This document shows, in pieces, positions 1 to 11,259 of a stretch of DNA of 64,000 bases. Within the stretch, counting starts at the first letter, position 1; each line of letters begins with the position of its first letter. The stretch comes from Schizophyllum amplum (Eukaryota > Basidiomycota > Agaricomycetes > Agaricales > Schizophyllaceae). Where the stretch lies: NCBI GenBank assembly GCA_007026445.1, contig VDMD01000024.1, positions 248,001 to 312,000 on the forward strand. The letters run 5' to 3'. The notes under the pieces are model-generated. The model worked only from the letters and a program-made list of their open reading frames with translations, did no database searches and was not told the DNA's origin. Both the position numbers and the translations under genes were made by a program.

Positions 1-260
1 GAAAGCGCCCAGCGCGCACGTGAATATAACATGGTCTATAGCTAGTAGGACCGTTGGCCATTACGTCGACGAATACGGAACCTTCCGCGACGAGCCTGTC
101 TTAGGTCTGCCGCCGAGCTCGACGAGCGCCTTTTAGACGCAATGGCTGCACATATCTGCCCAGAACTACCAGTCTGTCCAGATCCACCACTCTGTCCAGA
201 ACCACCATGACCTACTTCACATCGTCGACGCTGCCTCTCCGAACACCACCCCGTACACCC

Positions 261-1001
261 ATGCTCGTCCCACACCCCCACCTCGCCCACCTCGCCTTCT
301 TCCTCGCTTTTCCCTATCCCACCCAAGCACAATACTTCTACACAAACACCCGACATAGCCTATCGCCGGGGCAGATTGCTGGGATCGTGGTCGGTGAGTG
401 GATGCGATCCTTCGCTACCCATCTTCCAATTCCCCCCACTGCACTCCTTCAATCTCCCACCCTCTCTCCCCTCCCTTCTATCCCTCCCCTTCCCGATCCC
501 TTACTAACTCCCGCCCGCCTCGCCAGCCGCCGCCGCCGCCATCTTCGGCGGCCTCGGGATCGCCTTTTGGACGCGCCGGCGCAAGCAGCGGACGCTGGCG
601 CTTCAGAAGGTGCACAGCGAGCCGCAGAGCGCGGGATATCAGCCCGACCCCCAAATGGCAGAGCATCAGAACACGCTTAAAATGCGGGGAGAGTCTGTCG
701 GGCAAGAGCACCAACCTGCCCAACAACATCAACCTGCCCAACAACACCAACCTACTCAACAACACCAACTTACCCAACATCCGCCTGCGAGGCAAGCCGG
801 TTTGCACGAAGTCCCTCATCACTTCCACCTCAAAGCGCCTGCGCCCGCCGTGACGCACACAGTGGTGAGTAGCCGAACCTTTTGCCAGTTTTGAGAGCTT
901 TACTGAGGGTTGTGCAGGAATCGCACGATGCATCTTTTGGGGGATCCCTACCGCAAGGGGAGGAGCCGCACGCTGGCCGCACGTCAAGGGGGAAGTTGTG
1001 A
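261..1001 (+). CDS. Small single-pass membrane protein, signal peptide plus Gln/Pro-rich tail
   Basis: Three exons fit: 261-393, 527-864 and 918-1001, all with GT-AG introns and phases that join cleanly. The protein is about 184 aa. It starts with a hydrophobic signal peptide ending near ..PTQAQ, followed by a short luminal stretch. A glycine/alanine transmembrane helix (GQIAGIVVAAAAAIFGGLG) comes next, then a basic stop-transfer TRRRKQR and a cytosolic tail. The tail has three or four QHQPAQ-type repeats encoded around 708-780. An upstream in-frame ATG at 207 would add 18 residues that spoil the signal peptide, so I prefer 261. The architecture matches the short type I membrane proteins common in Agaricomycetes and is shared with the convergent gene at 1274-1966. 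I cannot assign a function. Confidence 0.65.
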
Positions 1002-1273
1002 ACAGCTGCCAGCTTGTATGCACCATCGGCTTCTCAATCAATATACTGTTCAAATCGTCCATTGTCATTGACCAAATATTCGTGATTGTCATATGTACTA
1101 CAGCAGACACATAATATACAAAAAGATCAGAAAGTTCGAATGGGATACAGTGGTCTTCGGTAGTCGTTCGAATCGTGATTACAACGGGGTCTAAGGTATC
1201 CTTTCAGTCGTTAGGAAACGGACGTCTGGGCGCTGCGTGTTCTCAAGTCCATGGAAGCAGCGTGCGTATATGC

Positions 1274-1966
1274 TCAGGCCTGCGGCCTGAAGCCACCGAT
1301 GAAGCCATTGTCCTTGTCGTTTGTATGCGCCTGAGGAGGTGCACCAGGGGGCTGAAAATACATTAGCCATCTCCGCCATCGTGTCCCCGAGAGAAGCATA
1401 CCGGTGCATATGTTGACTGAGTGCCCTGGCTTTGCACGGGCGGTGAACCGGGCGGCTAGCAAGGAGTCAGATTTCAACCCTGTCTCAAAGATTTATCTCC
1501 ACATACCGGTGCATACGTCTGCTCCTTCGCTCCGCCGTCATAGGCTGGAGGGGGCGGGGGCGGGGACGCTCGGCCAGGCGCGGGACCGGGGGGAGGTTGA
1601 TACGCCCCCTGGTAGCTGGGCTGGCTCGGCGGTGGGCCCTGGAAATGCGAAGGGGGCGCCTGGTACTGCTGCACCGGTCTTGCCTCAATGTGGCCCATAC
1701 GGCCGAGGACCGCCCTTTGGCGTCGGCGGCGCATGCAGAAGGCGAGGAGGAAGCAAAACAGTGCCGCGCATGCGCAAGCTAGGCGTCGTCGTGAGAAAAG
1801 CAGCAGCAACAGTGAAAACGGAGAACATACCAACCGCTATCCCAGCAATAGCCCCACTCGCGAGTCTGCTCCGCCGGCGTCCATAGGGATATTGGGCCTC
1901 AACCGCGCGGGGGAGGGCGACAATAGCGACGAGCGCCACGCTTTGAAGGCGTGTGGTGGATATCAT
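1274..1966 (-). CDS. Small single-pass membrane protein with proline-rich tail (RCR-like layout)
   Basis: Likely exons are 1831-1966, 1507-1778, a 15-nt microexon 1402-1416, and 1274-1351; all phases fit. The product is about 166 aa. It has a signal peptide ending near ..AVEAQ, a linker, a TM helix (SGAIAGIAVACACAALFC), a basic RRRRQR stop-transfer, then a proline/glutamine-rich cytosolic tail with GPPPSQP, QPPPGPAP and a run of six prolines. This layout resembles fungal RCR (Congo-red resistance) membrane proteins that bind trafficking or ubiquitin-ligase factors through PY-type motifs, but I see no decisive motif. It is convergent with a gene of the same plan, so the two are probably diverged paralogs. 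Without the microexon the third intron would be 155 nt, long for this genome. Confidence 0.6.
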
Positions 1967-2981
1967 GATGGTGGGGAAAGGGAAAGATGAGTTTGCAGTG
2001 CGTCGTCGGCCAACATATAAGTACGCGGAGCGAAAGTTGTCACCAGGTTGTCACTTGCTGTCAGTGTCACCTTGGTTCCGTCTCGGATGACGTCGCGTTA
2101 CGCGCAGCGCCACACTGCTGTTCATCCAGAAAAGGCACCGCCGTGGTGGCTGTGGCCCACGCGGGTCAGACCCCCGCAACGCGCAGAGAGGTCCGATCCA
2201 AAAAGCGGTCTTTTCCGCCAATTTGTCGCACGTAATTTGGTCTTTGGTATCTTTCCGTCGCATTAGATCTAACATGCTGCTGAGAACCATGTTTTCGTCG
2301 CACCTAGGATCGGAGCTCGCTGGAGACGGACCTCAGGTGAAGCTGCACTGAGCCATCTCGTCTGCTGAGGCGGACGGGAAGCGGCCTTTGTGGGCGTTGG
2401 GGGGTCTTCCATGGCGGGCCCCCGAATTTGCTGCTGGTTCGTCGCACCACAGATCGGACGTGGCTTACAGCTACCTTCGAACGTCGCACACAGGATCAGA
2501 CATGCGTCACATATGAGTGCTGAATCGTCGCATTGGGATCGAACGTCGAGGGTTTTTGACGGTAGAAATCGTCGCACTAGATCGGAGGTTTGGGAATTGC
2601 CGGGGTCCTCGCGGGTCTCACTTTCTTTGGCTTGGCATTTCTGCAAACTGTGGACTCTCTCTCTCAACAAAAATTCCTGCTCCCTGATCATGCGACGGGC
2701 TTCCCCAGAGCGCCGTTTGTCGCTTCACATTTGGTGTTGGTGCAGACGTCCGGACACCAAGAAACATAATGAAAGCGCTCATGCCATAAAATTACAATGT
2801 CCCTGTCCCATACTCAAAAACGGAGCAGCAGAGTTAACAGCAAGCAGAAAGCGGTATCCAAACCGAGAGAAGGTATATGCGACCCCATCCAACGCGAGGT
2901 ATATGTCCCCTGGACAAGGCCGAGGTATCCGTTCCGTCCGACATGCCAGAGGCATCGGCGGTATGGGCTCAATAGCACAAC
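1967..2981. other. Intergenic stretch with dispersed TCGTCGCA-type repeats
   Basis: I find no convincing gene between the membrane-protein start and the Unc13 stop. Open frames here (for example 2390-3055 on plus) lack domain-like composition. The stretch holds seven irregularly spaced copies of a short motif, listed as a separate repeat feature. Confidence 0.5.
2224..2588 (+). repeat. Seven dispersed copies of a TCGTCGCAC..AGATCGGA motif
   Basis: Copies of a roughly 20-bp word, consensus TCGTCGCAnnnAGATCGGA, lie at about 2224, 2255, 2294, 2438, 2479, 2523 and 2567. The two leftmost are the most degenerate. Spacing varies from about 30 to 145 bp. All copies have the same orientation. No ORF frame is shared by the copies, so they are not a coding repeat. 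Confidence 0.55.
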
Positions 2982-5900
2982 TCACTCAGCCACCGGCGAT
3001 GGCACAGGTGGAATCGCGCTCAGGCGGCTCGACCGACTTTGTGACGGTCGATTGAGACGGCGCTGCGTCTGAGTCGCCTGCCGCTGCTGCTCCTGTTCCG
3101 CCTGCATGTGCATAATCTGCAGTTGCTGCGCGATAAAATCGGACGTGCCCGGTCTGCACGTCGTATCAGCATAACGCCAGTTACGCAGACAAGCCGAAAC
3201 GGTTGGAAAAAGGTCAAACCAGACGTGCGGACGAGTTGAACCAGATGATAGTCGAAATACGCACCTCATTCGCAATATTCGCATAATGGTCTCCCCGTTG
3301 TTAATCTCCTTGTCGTTACGCTTCTCCTTCTTGCGCTCCTTGATCGTGCCAAGGTTCCGCTGGTTGTACACGCTCTTCGCCTTCTTCTTCATCGTGCCCG
3401 ACGAGCGCAGGCTTTGCGACATCATCCGCACGCATTCCTCCATCAACGCATCGCTACGAAGAAACCTTAGCGCATGTCAACCCCAACCAAAGAGAAAACC
3501 GCACCTATGCCAGTCGTAGTACAACCGGATAGAAACAATGCTGTGATACTTCTGGTTCTGCAGCTCCTCCAGTGGCACGGGACCCTCCCCACCCGCATAG
3601 AAGTAGTCGCGCAAGAACTACACCATCAGTCAGCACCTTTTCACCGCATCCTTCTCGCACACAAACACACCTTTAGCCACTTGAACACGATATCCACCTC
3701 CTTATCGCTCAGCGGCTTCATGTCGCTCGACGCGTCCGACAGCGGCGGGATCAGCAGGCCCTCGATGACCGTCAACACCTCCTTCCACACGCGCGTCATC
3801 ACCATCTCCTTCGCCATGTCGCTCAGGTACGTGTTCAGCGTCTGCAGGTTTGCGTCGAAATAGTCGAACAGCGGCAGGATCGCCTGCTCGATCTCCACAT
3901 CCGTCAGCTCCTCAGGCCGCACGCGCGGCTTCTCGGATTGCGGTAGCGGAATCTGCGGGTCGTTCGAGGCGGAGCCCATGGCGGAGCGGTAGAGCGCGGT
4001 CACGTTCCCCAAAGCCTTGTTGTAATCGAGGCTGGTGTTGCCCTTGACCAACGTCTTGAGTACGTTGCGCGAGAGGCATTGGCAGATGAAGGGCGACATC
4101 TGTTGAGCATGTCAACAAATGAGCGCATCAAACCTGAGAGCGTCTTACCTTGTCGATGAAGATCCTCAACATATCCGCCTCTGCGCGCTTCAAAGACCGG
4201 AAGGCCCGCCCGAAGTAGAACTGAATGTCGTCTTTCTCGCCCTCCATGCTCACACGCACGAGTACCCGTCCCTGCGAGTCCAGGTCCATCCACAAGTCAT
4301 GGGCGAGGAAGTCGCCGAACCGCCGCGGGTCAAGGCATAGGTATGCGCGACCAACCGTGTCATGCTTCCCGACGAGCGCACGATCGCGCACGCTGACCAT
4401 CAACCACAACGGCTTATCGACCGAAATATCGAAAGTCTCGTCCCCTGCCAGCACATCAACACCGCCCAAAATATCCTCGGAAAAGCAACGCACATCGTGG
4501 ATTCAAGCTCTCATATATCGTTCGCGTCTTCGCCACCCGGTTGCCCGCCTCGTCACTGAGCGTCACAAACGTGTCCAACTTCGACGACGGGCTGCTATCC
4601 AGCGGGATCAACCCCTCCGCGATCACCACCTTCACTGTGAACAAGAACCGCTCCCGGTCGACCTTGTCCGGCACTGGCGGTGCGAGCTCGCGCAGAGTGT
4701 CCGCAACATTATCCGCATGCATCTGATCGTACATCTTGTCCAGCAGCCTCCGCGCCGCCTCAATGTTGTTCAGCTTCACGCACGACTCCGGCTGGAAGTT
4801 GTACGGCTCGACGCGCTTCTCGCCCTGGATCGCTAGCTGGCGCGCCTTCTCCAGCCACGCGGACGACTTCTGCGGCTGCAGGAAGTCATTGGGCCGCGGG
4901 AACATCTCCGTGAGGAAAAGGCCTTCCACGTTCCTGCAGTACTGCTCGACAGCTTTTGAGACAGTCTGCGTTTTGGGTGAGTATGATGACGGTTCTACAT
5001 CTATGGAACGCACCTTGGAGAGTGCGGTGAAGAACCTAGCGTTCTGATACTCGTCCTCCCATTCAAGATCTTCCAAGAAGTTGATCGGGCTGCGCAAAGA
5101 GTCGAACAGGTCCATGATTGACGAACTGTGACCCTCCGTGCTTTCTGCCTCGAACTGCGGTCCGTCGCTTTAGCACAGTTACACAAGGATCGAAATGCTA
5201 CTGACCTTGTCAGCGGCTATAGCGGCCTCGACCCACTGGCTTGTCTTCGCGTCCGTATTTGCTAGCCATTGTCGAACGTACGGTTCAAAGAATTGTGCGA
5301 GGTCGAAAGACAACTGCCCTCTGCAAGCGGTTGTCAGACCAAGCCAAAAACATGGATAAGGACACTCACTCAGGTACAAAGGCCTTGTACATGCCCAGCA
5401 GCGTCTTCGTTCTCCGGTAGAGGGCGAATATGTCTTGTATAGGCACATCCGGTGTCGGTCCATTCATTGATGCTTCGAACAGGTGCTTCTCGTTCCGTTG
5501 CAACTCAGCAACGAACAAGGGTATCTGCTCGCCGACCACGAGCGAAACAATGTCAAGCTGCCTGCAGGGCTTGTCAGCCTACCTCCCCTCATAAGCAAAC
5601 GATGCGCACCCCAGTATCGGTTCAGCAAACCGCTTGTCCAGTAGCTTCGCGTGCTTCTCAATGTCGTCCGTCATCAGCAACAACGGGAGCGCGCGGTTGA
5701 CACCAGGCTCCGCATGGAATTCCTGCGTCTTGAACTCGTAGTAGTGCTGCGCGACCTGCCGTATTCGCTCCTGGATGTCGCCCATCCGCGCCTGTACGTC
5801 GACTTCGAAGCGTTCCAAAAGTCCGCTCTCCTGAAGCTGCTCGAGCACGGCGAGATACGGCGCTATGTCTGCCTTCTTCAGGTCCGGCAGGGCGTCCATC

Positions 5901-7735
5901 GAATGATAGACGGAGGACAGGAAGATGTTGAACAGGCTGCCGTACACGCTGGTGAGATACTCCATCTGCGGCGGAGTCAGTATATCATTCCAACTGATCT
6001 TCTGGCGGATGGAAAGTGCGTACATCCTGCATCGGCCACTTATCGAACTCCACTTCGCCCATGACGCGCTGCACGTTCTGCAATGCCTCCGGAACACACT
6101 CCATGGGCACGTCGTTGCGCTCATAGAACTGGCGCACAAGATCAAGGAAGCACGCTACTCGATATGGTTGCCCAATCCGCCACCGCAACGCGCACTCGTT
6201 GATCAGCTCGATGTGCGACGCGGACAATATTCCCAGTGACACCTCGTCGTTGTCATCCACCTCCGGACTCATCATGCGCTCTAAGTCGGACAGCAAGCAG
6301 AACTCCAGGAGCTTCTTGTAGTACTTCTTCGGATTCGGCGGGATGTAGGTGTAGTTGTGGCCGACTTGGATGTCGTCGTCGTCGCCGTTCTCATCGTCGA
6401 CGTCCTGCTCCAGTGCATATAGGGAGCGTCGGCTGCCAACGGAGGCTTGGCGAGACGCTGAGTACGAGTGGCCAGGGCGTGTGGATGACAGTACGTCGGC
6501 AGGGGTGGACTTGGCGAGCTCGGGATTGAACTGAACCATGGCTACCATGAGCTGCTGGATATGTGAAGTCTCTAGTGTTCGCCAGTGATGCCACGCGGCC
6601 TCACTAGTGAAGTCTTCCTCCCGACCGGGGAATGGTGCGCCCGCGTTGATATTCTTCAGGCATGTCTACAAGCGAGATTGGGCGGTTAGAAACAAGGTAG
6701 CGTACTAAATCGAGACTAACCTTCAAATCTGTGAGTGCCGCCTTCTCGGTACAAATTTCCCGGAGCTTGTCGACCTCCTTTTGTACGGCAGATTCGGGAA
6801 CTTTGAAGAGCGCGGCCACCGTACGAACGAGATCCATGTCGTTGATACTTGCACTGATCCTGGGTGTAGTGTAGGAGTCCCTCTGAGATCCAGAGTCGTA
6901 TCCGGAGTCTGTGGAAGGCACAGACGCAGCCGGCGCCAGCTTCGCAGTGTACATATCCAAGCGGGAGAGCAGCTCGGGCGAGACGTGGTTGAGATTTCGC
7001 AAGCAGTCATGCAGAATCTGGACGAATTGCGCGATCTGTTTGTTCAGCTCGATCTTCCAGCCGTCGCCGGCGAGGGTGGGCTCCTTCTTGAGTACTCCCG
7101 TAGCGTGTGTTGCGAACATCAGGATGAGCTCCTCAATCTTGCGATTCTCCTTCATCTGCCGCTTGAAGCTGTCGACCATGAACTGGGTATAAAACTTCGC
7201 CATTGTTCGGCGCACGAGCTGGTCGGAATACCTGCGGCGTTAATCTTGTGAGCAGCAGTTGGCCGGGAGGAGCATACGACGCACGACGGATCCTTTCCCA
7301 TCGCAATATTCTGCAACTTCTGCTCAAGCACCTTCAACATCTTCTCGGGGAACTTGACGCTCTTGGGTCCGTCCCGCACGTCCTTGAATAGGTCCCCAAT
7401 CGAGAAGTTTGACAACGCGGACAAGCGGAGCGAGTGCTCTCTCTCGCGCTCTCGCTCCCTTTCCTTGATATCTTGGCCATTGTTGACCTCCGCTGGCTTG
7501 GGGAGGACGAGGTATGCCAGAACGCTGTGGCGCGCGCAATATCAGATGGAGTTCAAGACGCGATCGACGGGGACCCTTACGCTACTCTCAGCACATATCT
7601 ATGCGCCACGTCAGTCATGTACATTTGACACTAGAGGTTCACGCACTCGAAAAGGTCATCGTCCGTTATGCGATGCCTCGAAATCCTCTTCTCCCGTGAG
7701 ACGCTGTCATAACTGGCCACGCTCCGTCTTGACAT
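2982..7735 (-). CDS. Unc13/Munc13-like exocytosis protein (MUN, C2 and MHD2 regions)
   Basis: A multi-exon gene, probably 1,200-1,300 aa, starting at MSRRSVASYDSV (ATG at 7735). Exon 2 is an 18-nt microexon at 7581-7598 that joins LFE to YVLRVA. The N-terminal part contains charged ERERER and EHSLRLSALSNFS, then a long helical region (MUN/DUF810-like) coded roughly 7285-4500. A C2 domain lies near 4493-4150 (DETFDISVDKPLWLMVSVRD ... HDLWMDLD). An MHD2-type helical segment follows at 4099-3641. A basic, Gln-rich C-terminus ends at 2982. Fungal homologs such as fission-yeast Ync13 act in vesicle tethering/priming at the growing tip and septum; the role here is inferred from that family. A MULE is inserted about 290 bp upstream of the start, in the presumed promoter. 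Confidence 0.82.
7581..7598 (-). other. 18-nt microexon of the Unc13-like gene
   Basis: The minus-strand segment is flanked by CATAG acceptor and GTAAGG donor signals. It keeps frame between exon 1 (ending 7647, phase 2) and exon 3 (starting 7524). It supplies most of YVLRVA in the continuous reading LFEYVLRVAVLAYLVLP, which reads as a regular amphipathic segment. Skipping it would also keep frame, so a skipped isoform is possible. Confidence 0.55.
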
Positions 7736-8024
7736 GAAAGACTGGTTGAGAAGTAGTGGAGGGGGTGGGGGATATAGATGATGGGCGTTTCCGGGCAGTG
7801 GGCTCGGTGCACACGCGCGATGTCTTTGGTAATCGCAGATAGAGACGGTTAGTTGGATGTTCTGGCTCTGAAACGCTGCGCGCGCACCAAGGGTCAGGCC
7901 AGTGCCCGCTACTGCTGCTTCACGATATGCTAGATCTCTCGTCGTCGTCCCAGACGTCGGTTCAGCAAGGACTCGGAACAGTAGTTGACTTCCGGGTCAG
8001 CCGCGCAGTCGCGGAGAAGTGCAA

Positions 8025-8033
8025 GGAGCAGAG
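8025..8033. repeat. Left 9-bp target-site duplication of the MULE
   Basis: GGAGCAGAG abuts the left terminal inverted repeat. The identical word abuts the right end at 11251-11259. Bases outside the 9 bp differ between the two sides. Confidence 0.88.
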
Positions 8034-8073
8034 AGTTCTTGCCTAATCCACCCGTGCACGTGATTCCTAAAGG
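8034..8073 (+). repeat. Left terminal inverted repeat of the MULE
   Basis: Pairs with the reverse complement of 11211-11250. The first eight inner bases after AG are divergent; from AATCCACCC inward the match is strong. Both arms contain the palindromic GCACGTG, a possible transposase or host-factor site. Confidence 0.85.
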
Positions 8074-8287
8074 GGAATATGTCACGTGACCGCCATGCGC
8101 CCCGGGCGCTCCTCCATTAACCGTCGATTTATTCCCCCTGCATCCATGTTTCTGGTATATACGGACGGTAAATAGGTTGTATTTGTGCACCCAAACAATA
8201 AACAGAGGTCCCGTGATCTGTCTGGCGGTTGGGAAACCCGCGGATGGCCTCCTCCTCCCTCCCTCCGTCTTCCCCCTCATTCTTATC

Positions 8288-11054
8288 ATGGAGTTCTCAT
8301 TCTGCGTCAATGGCTATGCCCCCGACACGCGTCATTCCGACTCTACTGCGGTTGGAACGTTCGCACATGACCGCGGCAACGGCTACGACCTTCAATTCCC
8401 CGACATCGCGTCATTCAAGGCATGGCTCTCCCAGGAACAGCGCGCAAAGGGTATTGAGTATCTCCGCAAGGAGATTGTTCATCCCCCGAGGCACGAGCTG
8501 CCGGCGCGCTACCTGGAGAAGACCATCTACGTCTGCAGCCGGCGCGGCAACGGTCGGAAGGAGTACCAACCTAAGGAAGGCTCGAACAGGAAGATCGAGC
8601 CGAAGCACAATGGGTGTAGTAGTCGCATAACTGCCAAGACGTACCCGAGCACCAGCATAGTCCTCGTGCGCTATGTCGCTCATCACAGCACGCACGAGAC
8701 GGGCGAGATGAACCTCAGGTTCCTGCGACACGCGGAGGAGACGAAGGCGAAGGTCAGGATGATGGCCAACATGGGAATGGATCGGAAGACAATCGTGCGT
8801 TGCCTGATCTTGTCGAGAAGTCAATGAAGCTAATCTCTATTCATAGATCACGCTGCTGCAGTCCTCGCCCAATGGCGCCCCACTTAACCGCGAGAACATG
8901 ATCACGTCGAAGGACATCCGTCGTATCGAGTACGACGTCGAGCAAGAAGTCTGCCGTTTTGCGGCATCGGACATCGACTCGCTCAGGAAGTGGACGGAGA
9001 GACTGCGTGCCGACGGCCACTTTGTCTTCCTGAAGTGCAAGGACGAGCACATCCCCGGATACGACGATGATGTCTTCCTTCTTGTCATCCAGATGACATA
9101 TCAGATCAAGTGTTGGCGCGAGTGGGGCTCTCGCTTTGCTGGTCTGGATGCGACACACAATACGACGTTCTACGAGAATATGAGTCTCTTTACCCTCATG
9201 TGTCGCGACAACTGGGGCAAAGGAATGCCCGCCGCGTGGATGATCTGCAACTCTGGGCGACAATCAAGCATCGACGCGTTCTTACGGCTCATTCTTGCTC
9301 AATCCCCCTCTGTGCAGCCGCGATATTCCATGTCCGACAAGGACTACGCGCAGATGAACGCCATGAGAGCCGTCTACCCGCTGACCGTGCTCTATCTCTG
9401 CTGGTGGCATGTACTCCGAGCGTGGCGGCAGCATTTCAATACCAACGCCTTCCCGGAGCTCTGGACCATGATGCGCCAGTGGATCCGGATCACCGACCGC
9501 GCGGAGTTCGATAAGATTTGGGAGCGCATCAAAACCATCGCACCGCCAAGTGTCACAAAATACCTCGAGGAGAACTGGATGAAGGAGGTTGAGCTGTGGT
9601 CTGCCGTCTACAGGACGACGCGCGACATTCACGCGGTACCCGACACCAACATGCTCGTCGAAGCGTGGCACCGTCTGCTGAAGCATCACTTCATGGGCAG
9701 CAAGCACGGGCGCCGCGTCGATCAGCTCATCCATGTGCTCGCTACTGTCGCGATTCCTCATTATCAACAACGCCATCTTCGTCAGAGTCTTGGTTTTGAC
9801 GGCATGGACTTGACTCAGACAGAGATCGACCTGGCGACGCGGAAGGGTGCAGATATCCCGCCCGAAGATGTTCTGCCGCGTAAAGACCTGGTGCAGGCGT
9901 ACACGGTGCGCTCGCAGACCATGCGCGATCGGACTTACGTTGTGCACGTCGACACGGCATGCAACTGCACATGCCTCGCATTCCCTCGTATCCTCTACTG
10001 CAAGCACATCCGTGCTGTACAGATCCATTTCCAGCTCGACCTGCCAGCACCCATTCACTCCAGGTCTGCCTTGGACTACGACGGCCACGCAGACGACCCG
10101 GAGTCCGAATGCGACATCACCATCACGGAGAACAATGATCTAGGCGACGCGTCCGATCATTCTTCTGTTGTCCTCTCCCATGATCATCATCCCGCCGCTC
10201 TGCGCGCGGACCCCGCCCTCGTTGGTCGTCTGCAAGCCGACGTAGCCTGGATTGCCTGTCGACTCCTTGCAGGCCCAACACTCCCCGAAACGGCGGCGCT
10301 GGTCGCGCTCGCGGACGCGCTCACGCTCGCAGTTCAGAGCGTGAAGTTGCTCGATGCCGGTGCTACGGTCCCGCCGCCCGACGCACTGCCCCCGAGAAAG
10401 CAAGTTGGACCTCGCCAGCAGCAGCAGACGCTAACAGCCGCCGCGATGGGCGCGGGTATCAAAGGCGCGGAGAAGCGCAAGCGCAAGCGCGGCGATGGTG
10501 ATCGAGGCGAGCTCCCCGAGTTCGAAGCGGGTGAGGAGCCGGGCTTGAAGGCCAAGCCAGATGCCCGTGGGCTGGCGATAACATCTAGGTGCGTAGCCCT
10601 TACCTTCCTTGCTCGCTCGGTACTTACTCATGCGCGCTTTAGTGGCAACTTTGACGCGAAAAACTTCGACATAGGCGACGAGAAGGCCGTTGACGCCCTC
10701 AACGCCATTCAGATGCAAGAGCTGTGCAAGCAGCATGGGGTGACGACTGCGCGCGGCCCGCAGAAGACCGAGAAGATGGCACAACGCCTCCTTGCCCACT
10801 CCCGCGAGTGCCAATGCGGACGCGCCGGTGCTGCGCCTGCCGACAAGGCCCTCCCTCCCGCGCTGCCGCCTGTTCCCGTGTCGCTCCCTCCCGTACCGCC
10901 CCCTTGTCCGGGCCCACCTCCGACGTACTACGGGCTCCCAAGCTCCTACTCTACACCCTCCGTGGCCTCGGCAGTCGTTACTCCTTACTTCCAGTACATA
11001 CCTTACTATACACCTCAGTATCATGTTCCTACATACAGTTATACGGCTCCCTAA
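8288..11054 (+). CDS. MULE transposase with N-terminal zinc-binding, DDE, SWIM and SAP-like domains
   Basis: Exons are 8288-8794 and 8847-11054, with a likely 54-nt in-frame intron at 10589-10642. The protein is about 890 aa with no stops. The N-terminal part has a Cys/His pattern (VCSRRG ... NGCSSRIT ... VAHHSTHE) like the WRKY/GCM1-type finger of Mutator transposases. The catalytic core starts at GLDATHNTTFYENM (first Asp). It continues through SDKDYAQMNAMRAVYP and LCWWHVLRAW (CxxH-type Trp-His), and reaches a candidate Glu in NMLVEAWHRLLKHHF. A SWIM zinc finger follows (CNCTCLAF...YCKHIRAV; CxC...CxH). Near the C-terminus AIQMQELCKQHG...KTEKMAQRLL resembles a SAP helix-loop-helix. The tail is Pro/Tyr-rich. 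All these are intact, so it may be active. Confidence 0.88.
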
Positions 11055-11210
11055 TAGAACTTGCCTCAATCTCTGCACAACTCCCTTTGTCTGAGTCCAT
11101 TAATTCAAATTAAAGCTCAGTGGCCTGGATATAATATACATTTACCGCGGTACGACGCCGACCTCGCGCCGGGACTCCGGGACTTGCCGGAAGCGCTTGT
11201 ACACTTAACT

Positions 11211-11250
11211 CCGTTAGGCGTCACGTGCATGGGTGGATTCGGTGGCTCCT
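11211..11250 (-). repeat. Right terminal inverted repeat of the MULE
   Basis: Inverted partner of 8034-8073, 29 of 40 positions matching. Confidence 0.85.
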
Positions 11251-11259
11251 GGAGCAGAG
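11251..11259. repeat. Right 9-bp target-site duplication of the MULE
   Basis: Direct copy of GGAGCAGAG at 8025-8033, directly after the right terminal inverted repeat. Confidence 0.88.

Larger units (their letters stand above)
8034..11250 (+). mobile_element. Complete Mutator-like element (MULE), 3.2 kb
   Basis: The ends are AGTTCTTGCC... at 8034 and its inverted partner AGGAGCCACC... read backwards from 11250. Over 40 bp, 29 positions match, including the unbroken blocks AATCCACCC and TGCACGTGA. Immediately outside both ends is the same 9-bp word GGAGCAGAG (8025-8033 and 11251-11259), a target-site duplication of the length expected for Mutator elements. Inside is one uninterrupted transposase gene on the plus strand. 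The element sits between the Unc13-like gene and the F-box-like pair. Confidence 0.9.

Noticed and set aside
478..1110. 210-aa open frame on minus
   Set aside because: Overlaps the well-supported membrane-protein gene at 261-1001 and reads as low-complexity antisense.
1120..1180. tRNA-like TTCGAATC words
   Set aside because: No acceptor stem or anticodon arm can be folded around them.
2390..3055. 221-aa open frame on plus
   Set aside because: Composition is unlike protein, it overlaps the 3' end of the Unc13-like gene, and no partner exons are visible.
9282..10088. 268-aa open frame on minus
   Set aside because: Antisense to the MULE transposase core, which has clear motifs on plus.
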